Assembly (NCBI GenBank): GCA_045577925.1
Contig: JAZNJH010000031.1
Coordinates: 62,001-126,000, forward strand
Source of the DNA: UBA4717 sp045577925
GTDB lineage: Bacteria > Bacillota > Clostridia > Oscillospirales > CAG-272
Length of the DNA: 64,000 bases
Direction: 5' to 3'
The translations under genes were made by a program, and so were the position numbers. Of this stretch, positions 44,066-51,184 are shown piece by piece (within the stretch, counting starts at the first letter, position 1; each line of letters begins with the position of its first letter). Below the pieces are notes generated by a model. That model did not search any database and was not told the DNA's origin. It saw nothing but the letters and a program-made list of their open reading frames with translations.

Positions 44066-45292
44066 ATGAGAGATATTTATTCGCTGACAAAAAAAGCATG
44101 TTATATTTCATACACAGTACAGGCAATTGCTGTTAATATTGCACCTTTATTTTTTGTTATCTTCAGAACAAGATACGGCCTTACCTTCACAGAGCTAGGT
44201 TCACTGGTATTGTTTATTTTTCTGACTCAGCTTACAATTGACATAGCATCCATCAAAATAATCGACATGCTCGGTTTCAGATATACCGCTATAATCGCAA
44301 ATACAACTGCAGCTATCGGGCTCATACTCATGGGAATATTACCGCAGATTATTCCCCCGCTCCCTGCGTTAATAATCTCCTCTTTTCTTTACAGCGTGGG
44401 GGCCGGACTTATTGAAGTTGTAATAAATCCGATAGTTGAGGCTCTTCCAAATGAGAATATTGGCTCATCTCTGACGCTTTTACACTCATTTTACGGTTGG
44501 GGACAAGCATCTGTAATACTGATATCAACGATTATTCTTTATTTTATTACTGATAAATTCTGGTATCTGATTCCAATGCTTTGGGCACTTATACCTTTAA
44601 TAAACGTCCTGCTTTTCACAAGAGTACCAATAATAGAGACTAAAAGCAAAAGTGAAAAGCATTCAGCAGACATACTCAAAAAGCCTGTTTTTATTCTCTT
44701 TTTGCTTATAATGCTGTGTGGCGGTTCAACGGAAATGGTTATTGCGCAATGGGCATCATATTTTGCAGAAGCCGGACTCGGTGTAGATAAAATTGCGGGT
44801 GATTTGCTTGGACCATGCATTTTCGGACTAATGATGGCGATCGGACGAACCTTATATAGCGTATTCGGTAAACGTATTCATATATTTAAAGCGCTTACCA
44901 TTTGTTCACTCGCAGCATTTTCATCTTATCTTGGCATAGCATTTATCTCGGTTCCGTTGATAGTTATGTTCTTTTTTGCACTAGCAGGATTATCATCAAG
45001 CCTGCTTTGGCCTGGAACGCTTGCGGCAAGTACAGAGAAGATCAAAGGAGGAGGAACAACGATGTTTGCATTGCTGGCATTTGCCGGTGATGCCGGTTGC
45101 TCACTTGGGCCTTGGATCAACGGCCTGGTTAACGACACCATTCTTTCCAATTCGTCTTTGCAATACATGACATCAGTAGGCTTTTCAGCCGAACAAACAG
45201 CCTTGAGAGAAGCTATTCTCATAACTGCACTTTTCCCGCTAATCATGCTGATCGCTCTGCCGATAATATCTAAACTCAACAAAAACAAATAA
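44066..45292 (+). CDS. Major facilitator superfamily transporter
   Basis: A 408-residue permease with about twelve hydrophobic segments. The N-terminal half has a cytosolic loop after helix 2 (IIDMLGFRYTAIIAN) as in MFS motif A, and the central loop is Lys/Glu rich (ETKSKSEKHSADILKK). It resembles sugar/fucose-permease-type MFS proteins; the substrate is unknown. I start at the ATG behind CGGAGGTG; an upstream in-frame TTG lies ahead of that site. It is a single-gene unit ending at a bidirectional terminator shared with hprK. Confidence 0.88.
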   Translation: MRDIYSLTKKACYISYTVQAIAVNIAPLFFVIFRTRYGLTFTELGSLVLFIFLTQLTIDIASIKIIDMLGFRYTAIIANTTAAIGLILMGILPQIIPPLPALIISSFLYSVGAGLIEVVINPIVEALPNENIGSSLTLLHSFYGWGQASVILISTIILYFITDKFWYLIPMLWALIPLINVLLFTRVPIIETKSKSEKHSADILKKPVFILFLLIMLCGGSTEMVIAQWASYFAEAGLGVDKIAGDLLGPCIFGLMMAIGRTLYSVFGKRIHIFKALTICSLAAFSSYLGIAFISVPLIVMFFFALAGLSSSLLWPGTLAASTEKIKGGGTTMFALLAFAGDAGCSLGPWINGLVNDTILSNSSLQYMTSVGFSAEQTALREAILITALFPLIMLIALPIISKLNKNK

Positions 45293-45325
45293 GGGAATGG
45301 CACAGCGCCATTCCCTTATTTTTAA
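45291..45325. terminator. Bidirectional terminator between the MFS gene and hprK
   Basis: AAGGGAATGGC and GCCATTCCCTT form an 11-bp stem with a 5-base loop. Followed by ATTTTTAATTTT on the plus strand; the convergent hprK stop lies within the tail. Confidence 0.9.
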
Positions 45326-46260
45326 TTTTCCATATTTTCAAATTGACCCATTATGCGTTTATTGAATTCGACAGCGGTATTGTAACCCATACGCTTCTGA
45401 CGGTTGTTCATTGCAGCGATTTCAAGAATAATGGCAAGGTTTCTTCCGGGGCGAACCGGAATAACCGTTGTCGGAATCTCTATTCCGAGAATTTCCGTAA
45501 CTTCATTTTCAAGGCCAAGTCTGTCATACATTTTTCCCTGAACCCAAGGCTCAAGATTGACTATCATATCGATTTTTTCGGTTGTTTTCACAGCACCGAT
45601 ACCAAAAATGCGTTTAACGTCTACAATTCCGATACCGCGAAGTTCAACGTAATGCCTGATTATTTCGGGAGCTGATCCAACAAGCGTCTTTGATGAAACT
45701 TTTTTGATCTCAACAGCATCGTCGGCGATAAGTCTGTGTCCACGTTTAACAAGCTCAATAGCAGTTTCACTCTTTCCTACACCGCTTTCTCCAAGAATAA
45801 GCATACCTTCTCCATAAACCTCGACAAGTACACCGTGGCGAGTGATTCGAGGAGCAAGGCTTACATTCAATGATGCAATAAGAGCGGCCATAAACGTACT
45901 CGTTCTTTCCTGAGTACGAAGAAGGGGCACTTCAAAGTATTGTGCGACATCTAACAGTTCATCGAAAATATCAAGTCCTGATGAAACTATAACAGCAATA
46001 GGCTCTGTTTTGAAAAAATTTGTAAGCGATGCACTTCTCTCGTCACTATCCAGTATTTCAAGATACTTATGCTCTGCTCTTCCGATTATCTGCATTCTCG
46101 TGGGTTCAAAATGGCCAAAGAATCCGTGAAGCTGAAGCCCCGGACGGTTTACCTCGGTTTTATGAACGAGTATTTCATCAATATTTTCAGGCACGTAGAT
46201 TCTCTCAAGTGAAAATTCGTCTATAAGACTTTTCAACGATATTGAATAGGTGAAATCCAT
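45322..46260 (-). CDS. hprK: HPr kinase/phosphorylase
   Basis: Phosphorylates and dephosphorylates HPr at Ser46, the signal for CcpA-dependent carbon control. The P-loop GESGVGKS is near residue 155, followed by RLIADDAVEI, and the C-terminal signature is RGIGIVDVKRIFG. Both N- and C-domains are complete in 312 residues. The start is the ATG preceded by GGAGGAATGT; an ATG four codons earlier has no ribosome site. It shows PTS-type carbon control in this organism even though no PTS gene is in the window. The often-associated lgt gene is not adjacent. Confidence 0.95.
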   Translation of the reverse strand: MDFTYSISLKSLIDEFSLERIYVPENIDEILVHKTEVNRPGLQLHGFFGHFEPTRMQIIGRAEHKYLEILDSDERSASLTNFFKTEPIAVIVSSGLDIFDELLDVAQYFEVPLLRTQERTSTFMAALIASLNVSLAPRITRHGVLVEVYGEGMLILGESGVGKSETAIELVKRGHRLIADDAVEIKKVSSKTLVGSAPEIIRHYVELRGIGIVDVKRIFGIGAVKTTEKIDMIVNLEPWVQGKMYDRLGLENEVTEILGIEIPTTVIPVRPGRNLAIILEIAAMNNRQKRMGYNTAVEFNKRIMGQFENMEN

Positions 46261-46295
46261 ACATTCCTCCATTTTATACTCATTATTACAGTTTT

Positions 46296-46324
46296 ATTAT
46301 AAGACTTTTTTCATGATATGTCAA
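46296..46324 (-). promoter_or_regulatory. Sigma-A promoter for hprK
   Basis: On the minus strand TTGACA, a 17-base spacer and TATAAT about 30 bases before the ribosome site. Confidence 0.8.
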
Positions 46325-46359
46325 CGCATTTAATGATATATTTTTATTTTATAAAACTA

Positions 46360-46388
46360 TTGCAAAAATTAGTGAAATATAGTATAAT
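46360..46388 (+). promoter_or_regulatory. Sigma-A promoter for the LCP gene and glyS
   Basis: TTGCAA, a 17-base spacer and TATAAT about 50 bases before the ATG. Confidence 0.72.
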
Positions 46389-46439
46389 GAAATATCGGTA
46401 AAATATATTTTCCAAAATATTCATCGGAGAAATGCGCGA

Positions 46440-47435
46440 ATGAAGATCTCATTAAGAAATTTTTTGATCACGTTTTTTGTTTCTATACTGTTTTTCGGCG
46501 TTGCAGCCTACTTTATTTCAACCTTTGTAACAGCAACACTTACCGATTCTATCGACGGTAACCCGGCAGTATCTCTTGATATAATCACTCAGCCAATTGA
46601 ATCAGAGGTTGATAGCGAACAGGATGATATTTTTGCAAATATTAAAGGGGACTCATTTAACTTTGTTATTATCGGAACCGATTATCAGCCTGATTTGTTC
46701 AACGATTATGAGATTGAGGATTCATATACAGACACATTCCCCGAAAAGCGCAACAGAATATATTCTGCTGATGCTATTGCTGTAATAAGGTTCGATAAAG
46801 AAGGGAGAAAAATTCTCATTTCTTCTATTCCTTCCAATATGCGCCTTAAGGTTGACGGAAGCTTTACGATGCTTGGAGATATATACAGAGAAAACGGTTT
46901 GGAGTTTTTCTTGGATAAGCTTACTGGTCTGACCGGTTTTGATATAGATAAATATTTTGTTATTGATGTTGCTGATCTTGCACCGCTTGTGGACATACTT
47001 GACGGAGTTGATTTTTATGTGCCGGAAAATATGAGTTATACAGACCCGTCTCAGGATCTTACGATCGACTTAAAGAAGGGTAAACAACACATAGATGGAG
47101 AAGCCGCTGAGCAGCTGCTTCGTTTTAACGATTACAAGGATACATCCAATTCACGTGAAAAGACAGCTTGCGATTTTATTTTAGCACTTGCTGATAAGAT
47201 ATCCGATGTTTCATATATTCAAAAAGCCGTTTCCCTCTTTACTGCATTTGATGAATATATTACAACAAATTACACGTTAGAAGATCTTGCCGACAACCTT
47301 GATGTCATGGCTCATTACCAAGTTTTTGAAAAAGTAACCAACGTATATCCCGGAAAGCAGATAAGCGTTGGCAAAGAACAATACTATGATCCCGATATTA
47401 AAGATGCTATCGGTGAATACGCAAAATACAGGTAA
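46440..47435 (+). CDS. LytR-CpsA-Psr (LCP) family protein
   Basis: A 331-residue extracytoplasmic protein with one N-terminal membrane helix (about residues 8-32). The LCP domain contains FVIIGTDYQ, SADAIAVIRF, a GVDFYVPENM segment and LKKGKQHIDGEAAEQLLRF. LCP enzymes attach wall teichoic acid or capsule glycopolymers to peptidoglycan. The motif usually reading SIPRDT is here SIPSNM, so a conserved Arg is missing and activity may be altered. It has its own promoter, divergent from hprK, and glyS follows after 41 bases. Confidence 0.87.
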   Translation: MKISLRNFLITFFVSILFFGVAAYFISTFVTATLTDSIDGNPAVSLDIITQPIESEVDSEQDDIFANIKGDSFNFVIIGTDYQPDLFNDYEIEDSYTDTFPEKRNRIYSADAIAVIRFDKEGRKILISSIPSNMRLKVDGSFTMLGDIYRENGLEFFLDKLTGLTGFDIDKYFVIDVADLAPLVDILDGVDFYVPENMSYTDPSQDLTIDLKKGKQHIDGEAAEQLLRFNDYKDTSNSREKTACDFILALADKISDVSYIQKAVSLFTAFDEYITTNYTLEDLADNLDVMAHYQVFEKVTNVYPGKQISVGKEQYYDPDIKDAIGEYAKYR

Positions 47436-47476
47436 TATTTTATTAGTTAATACATATTAAAACAGGAGAAAAGACA

Positions 47477-48868
47477 ATGAACAACAGCGAAAAGACAATG
47501 GAAAAAGTAGTTGCGTTATGTAAAAACCGCGGCTTCGTTTACAGTGGATCTGAAATCTATGGCGGCCTTGCGAACTCTTGGGACTACGGCCCTCTCGGCG
47601 TTGAACTCAAGAATAATATCAAGCGTGCCTGGTGGAAAAAATTCGTTCAGGAATCACGCTATAATGTTGGTCTTGATTCTGCTATTATAATGAACCCCGA
47701 AACCTGGGTGGCTTCAGGACACGTTGGCGGATTCTCAGACCCTCTCATGGACTGCAAATCATGTAAGACCCGTCACAGAGCTGACAAGCTTGTTGAAGAT
47801 TATATCGCAGAAAACAATCTTGATATTAACCCTAACGGTTGGACTAACGACCAGCTTGCTGCTTATATCAAGGATAACGGTATCGTTTGTCCCTCGTGCG
47901 GCAAGGCTGATTTTACCGATATCCGTAAGTTTAACCTTATGTTCAAAACTTATCAGGGCGTTACAGAGGACTCTTCTTCGGAGCTTTATCTCCGCCCCGA
48001 AACTGCTCAGGGAATTTTTGTAAACTTTGCTAACATCGCAAGAACTACACGTAAAAAGCTTCCCTTCGGTGTTGGTCAGATCGGTAAGTCTTTCAGAAAT
48101 GAAATCACTCCCGGTAACTTCATATTCAGAATAAGAGAGTTTGAACAGATGGAGCTTGAATTCTTCTGTAAGCCCGGAACAGACCTCGAATGGTTCAAAT
48201 ATTGGAAGGATTATTGCGAAAACTTCCTTTATAATCTTGGTATGACAAAGGAAAATCTCCGCCTTCGCGACCATGATCCCGAAGAACTCTGCTTCTATTC
48301 AAAGGCTACAACAGACTTTGAATATCTCTTCCCGTTTGGTTGGGGTGAGCTTTGGGGTATTGCAGACAGAACTGACTATGACCTCACTCAGCATTCAAAT
48401 CACAGCGGTCAGAAGCTTGATTACTTCGATCCTGAGACTAACGAGAGATACACTCCTTACGTTATCGAGCCTTCTCTTGGTGCAGACCGTGTAACGCTCG
48501 CGTTTCTCGTTGAAGCGTACGATGAAGAAGTCCTTGACGAAAAGGATACACGTGTTGTAATGCACTTTCACCCTGCTCTTGCTCCTGTTAAGGCAGCCGT
48601 TCTTCCTCTTGCAAAGAAGCTTGGCGACAAGGCTATTGAGGTTTCCGACATGCTTTCTAAGTACTTTAACGTTGAATACGATGAATCCGGCTCTATCGGT
48701 AAGCGTTACCGCAGACAGGACGAGATAGGTACACCTTTCTGTATCACTTACGACTTCGACTCTCTTGAAGACGGATGTGTAACGGTGCGCGACCGCGATA
48801 CGATGCAGCAGGAAAGAATAGCAATCGATAAGCTTGTTGACTATATTTCTAAGAAACTTGAGTTTTGA
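47477..48868 (+). CDS. glyS: Glycyl-tRNA synthetase (single-chain, dimeric type)
   Basis: A 463-residue class II synthetase charging tRNA(Gly). NSWDYGPLGVELKNN is the N-terminal signature; a zinc-binding insertion holds CKSCKTRH and CPSCGKAD; motif 2 lies in RPETAQGIFVNF and FRNEITPGNFIFR; motif 3 is IEPSLGADR. The anticodon-binding domain follows. It is the alpha2 (eukaryote/archaeal-like) enzyme, common in Firmicutes, not the alpha2beta2 type. No T-box leader is present in the 41-base gap to the LCP gene. A nine-codon homologous fragment lies about 1.4 kb downstream. Confidence 0.96.
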   Translation: MNNSEKTMEKVVALCKNRGFVYSGSEIYGGLANSWDYGPLGVELKNNIKRAWWKKFVQESRYNVGLDSAIIMNPETWVASGHVGGFSDPLMDCKSCKTRHRADKLVEDYIAENNLDINPNGWTNDQLAAYIKDNGIVCPSCGKADFTDIRKFNLMFKTYQGVTEDSSSELYLRPETAQGIFVNFANIARTTRKKLPFGVGQIGKSFRNEITPGNFIFRIREFEQMELEFFCKPGTDLEWFKYWKDYCENFLYNLGMTKENLRLRDHDPEELCFYSKATTDFEYLFPFGWGELWGIADRTDYDLTQHSNHSGQKLDYFDPETNERYTPYVIEPSLGADRVTLAFLVEAYDEEVLDEKDTRVVMHFHPALAPVKAAVLPLAKKLGDKAIEVSDMLSKYFNVEYDESGSIGKRYRRQDEIGTPFCITYDFDSLEDGCVTVRDRDTMQQERIAIDKLVDYISKKLEF

Positions 48869-48896
48869 TAATATCGCATTCAAATTTAAACTTCAT

Positions 48897-48929
48897 AAAA
48901 AAGTCCCGATTTATTCAATCGGGACTTTT
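48897..48929. terminator. Bidirectional terminator after glyS
   Basis: AAAAGTCCCGATT and AATCGGGACTTTT form a 13-bp stem with a 5-base loop between the convergent glyS and lipoprotein-like gene. Confidence 0.92.
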
Positions 48930-48932
48930 AAT

Positions 48933-49700
48933 TTAACTCCATTTACCTGACTTCCACTCTTGGTTTATATAGAAAGTATCATAATATAAATTATTATTTT
49001 GATACAATTCTAAAACAATACGAGTGTAATTGTCGGAAAAATCTTCAGCTATAGTTCGTATCCTATCAAGAGTTTCAGGTGAAATTTGCTTAACACCATT
49101 AATTTGAATTATGATAGCATCTCTAACAATACTTTCAATTGCAACAATATCTCGACCAACAAGTTCTTCTATTTCAACAATTAACGGATGTCCTTGTTCA
49201 AATTCTATTTTTCTTGAATCGATATTTAGTTGTGTATTTTCAAAATGTTCTTCATTAACGCCATCAAAATAATCTTGTATCAAAATCTCTCCATCTATTA
49301 ACACGCTTACATAAATTGATTTGGGCTTATATGAAAGGCGCCAATTTTCATAAGGCGTTGGAGATAGATTATCATAACGGCCGTTGAATAAATAAATTAT
49401 TGCATAATCTCTTGCAGACTTAATTTGCCAAACAGGAACATCACTTGAAAATTCAACTTCAAATACAATCTGCTTACTATCATAGAGCAATTTTTGATCA
49501 ACAAGCTTATCCCAACCAAAATCAGATTGAAAAATAGCTGTCATATCAACGTTCGTTACATCACAAAGAGTGTTAATGTCAAACAATAACGGATTTTTAT
49601 TTACATCATCAAACTTATCATAACACTCATATGTGATATTTGAGCAAGAATTGAGAATAATCGAGCATAATAATACAATTAGTATAAATTTATTTAACAT
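48933..49700 (-). CDS. Putative lipoprotein of unknown function
   Basis: A 255-residue protein with a hydrophobic N-terminal segment ending in LNSC at residues 16-19, a possible lipobox (Asn at -2 is unusual). The mature part is acidic with repeated beta-type segments (SIYVSVLIDGEILIQDYF and IVLELYQNNNLYYDTFY). No family recognised. Codon choice is markedly AT-rich (AAT, ATT, TTT, ATA dominate) compared with glyS and the genes around it, suggesting recent transfer. It has its own promoter with a 130-base leader. Confidence 0.72.
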   Translation of the reverse strand: MLNKFILIVLLCSIILNSCSNITYECYDKFDDVNKNPLLFDINTLCDVTNVDMTAIFQSDFGWDKLVDQKLLYDSKQIVFEVEFSSDVPVWQIKSARDYAIIYLFNGRYDNLSPTPYENWRLSYKPKSIYVSVLIDGEILIQDYFDGVNEEHFENTQLNIDSRKIEFEQGHPLIVEIEELVGRDIVAIESIVRDAIIIQINGVKQISPETLDRIRTIAEDFSDNYTRIVLELYQNNNLYYDTFYINQEWKSGKWS

Positions 49701-49833
49701 TTTGGTTATTATTTTATTTCTTTCTAAAGAATTGCAATTGATTTCTAATTCGAATAATCACTGTTTTATACCATCTTGACTCACCCTACCAAATACAAAA
49801 ACAAACATAAATTTAACGTTTTTTTACAATTTT

Positions 49834-49862
49834 ATTGTACAATATTAGCAAGCTCTTGTCAA
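49834..49862 (-). promoter_or_regulatory. Sigma-A promoter for the lipoprotein gene
   Basis: On the minus strand TTGACA, a 17-base spacer and TACAAT. Confidence 0.7.
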
Positions 49863-49962
49863 TAGTAATGCCTTGTTTTATTAACATTGTACATAAATGT
49901 AAAAAAGCTTCCAATTGTATACAAAAAGCAGATTAAATTTTGTTATATTTGACAAACAGACA

Positions 49963-50016
49963 GCAGTACTTCCCCTCGCAAAGAAGCTCCGATTTTACGT
50001 GGAGACGTTTTTGTAG
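49963..50016 (+). pseudogene. Possible relic of a second glyS-like gene
   Basis: In the plus frame the first nine codons read AVLPLAKKL, identical to a segment of the GlyRS anticodon-binding domain encoded at 48596-48622. The 27-base stretches differ at five sites, all third codon positions and all synonymous. After it the frame reads RFYVETFL and stops at TAG with no further GlyRS similarity; nothing upstream matches either. It looks like the surviving scrap of a diverged glyS copy. Confidence 0.4.
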
Positions 50017-50021
50017 CAAAT

Positions 50022-50046
50022 AACCCACCGTGCAAACCAGTGGGTT
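50022..50046 (-). terminator. Weak terminator after the DUF6873-like gene
   Basis: AACCCAC and GTGGGTT form a 7-bp stem with an 11-base loop; the tail is only ATTT, so termination may be partial. Confidence 0.5.
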
Positions 50047-50071
50047 GTTTCATTGTTCAGGAATCAAAATT

Positions 50072-50782
50072 TCAAATTACAACCGCGCCACCAAAATCAT
50101 AAAGCGGGCTGTCGTATGTACATTCTATATTCAGTCCATGCTTTTCTACAAAACTTTGGATTTTTGTAAAGTCAGGGTGATATTTTATGTCACCGAAGAA
50201 GTAGACCGTATTATCATCGGCATTATAAAATGAAGCGCCACCAATAAATCCATAATCATATCCATCAAGAAGTATGTGTCCGCTTAAAATAAGAAGCGCA
50301 TCAATACCAAACTCTTTTGCCGCTGATACTATCGTTTTGTCTGCAGAGATTATTGCTTTATCACCCAAAGCAAGCGTAGAACATTTTGCATACCCTTGTT
50401 TTACGTTTGCTATCTCAATTCCAGCATCACGGCACACATTTATAACGCTTCTATCAAGTGCGTCTTTTCTGGCAATGAGCTTTGTGCCGACAAGGCAGGC
50501 ATTAAGCAACACGTCCGACGGATACTTGTCCTGAAGCTCACGCTCAGTAAGCACTACTTCTTTGCCCTCACACGCTTGTCTGAGACCGGCAGACGCAGAA
50601 TAAAGCTCGCTTACGGTAATTACCGTGTCACCAATAACAAGTACCTGCATGTCGGGGTGAGATGCAACCGGCGCCGGCAATTTTACATTTGGTTCAATTC
50701 TGATTATACTGTCAAACCTACATGAAAGCTTATCAACCATTTTGTCGGGCATGAGGCAGTTTATCAGCAAAGTCTTTCCCAT
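50072..50782 (-). CDS. DUF6873-like protein (guanidino-modifying-enzyme fold)
   Basis: A 236-residue cytosolic protein. The sequence (LLINCLMPDKMVDKL, PSDVLLNACLVGTKLIA, GDKAIISADKTIVSAA, GFIGGAS, YFFGDIKYHPD) fits what I know as DUF6873, predicted to share the pentein fold of amidinotransferases and arginine deiminases. Whether it has catalytic residues is unclear: there is no obvious C-terminal His/Cys pair. The ATG with GGAGAAGAGT is chosen over a TTG four codons earlier. It is separated from rpmB by a terminator. Function unknown. Confidence 0.72.
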   Translation of the reverse strand: MGKTLLINCLMPDKMVDKLSCRFDSIIRIEPNVKLPAPVASHPDMQVLVIGDTVITVSELYSASAGLRQACEGKEVVLTERELQDKYPSDVLLNACLVGTKLIARKDALDRSVINVCRDAGIEIANVKQGYAKCSTLALGDKAIISADKTIVSAAKEFGIDALLILSGHILLDGYDYGFIGGASFYNADDNTVYFFGDIKYHPDFTKIQSFVEKHGLNIECTYDSPLYDFGGAVVI

Positions 50783-50796
50783 ACTCTTCTCCAATT

Positions 50797-50825
50797 ATGA
50801 AAAAAGACTGTCCGCAGACAGTCTT
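50797..50825 (-). terminator. Terminator of rpmB
   Basis: AAGACTGTC and GACAGTCTT form a 9-bp stem around CGCA (read on the plus strand), with a TTTTTT tail on the minus strand. Confidence 0.88.
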
Positions 50826-50840
50826 ATTCTCAATCAAAAA

Positions 50841-51029
50841 TTAAACGGATCTTGTTACCTTGCCGGAACGAAGGCAACGAGAGCATACGTGAACGGTCTT
50901 ATTTGAACCGTCAACAACTGCCTTTACCTTTCTGATGTTAGGCTTCCAAGTTCTGTTGGTCTTACGGTTTGAGTGAGAAACGTTGAGACCGAAAACTACG
51001 CCCTTACCGCAGATATCGCACTTTGCCAT
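50841..51029 (-). CDS. rpmB: Ribosomal protein L28
   Basis: A 62-residue 50S subunit protein, beginning MAKCDICGKGVVFGLNVSH. Two cysteine pairs (CDIC near the start, CSRC near the end) form a zinc ribbon, so this is the zinc-binding (C+) form that depends on zinc supply. The ATG behind GGAGGTGTCTGTA is used; a GTG three codons earlier overlaps the ribosome site. It has its own promoter and terminator and is monocistronic. Confidence 0.96.
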   Translation of the reverse strand: MAKCDICGKGVVFGLNVSHSNRKTNRTWKPNIRKVKAVVDGSNKTVHVCSRCLRSGKVTRSV

Positions 51030-51086
51030 TACAGACACCTCCTGTTTATAACTTCACTGAAGTACTATTCAAAATCAACATGTAGT

Positions 51087-51115
51087 ATTATATCATATAT
51101 TTTAGATAATTGCAA
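51087..51115 (-). promoter_or_regulatory. Sigma-A promoter for rpmB
   Basis: On the minus strand TTGCAA, a 17-base spacer and TATAAT, followed by a leader with a small ACTTCAGTGAAGT palindrome. Confidence 0.75.
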
Positions 51116-51184
51116 TAGTAATTTCAAATTTTTTTAATTTTTTTGCTTTATTTATGCTTGTTTTTAACACTAATGCGCTCAGTC

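Larger units (their letters stand above)
49701..50021. other. AT-rich spacer with promoter, leader and glyS-like relic
   Basis: This non-coding stretch holds the leader and promoter of the lipoprotein gene (minus strand), an AT-rich segment with several TTGTACAAT/ATTGTACAT elements, and at the right end nine sense codons resembling glyS. I see no complete gene or RNA in it. Confidence 0.6.

Noticed and set aside
47436..47476. T-box leader for glyS
   Set aside because: The gap is only 41 bases and holds just a ribosome site.
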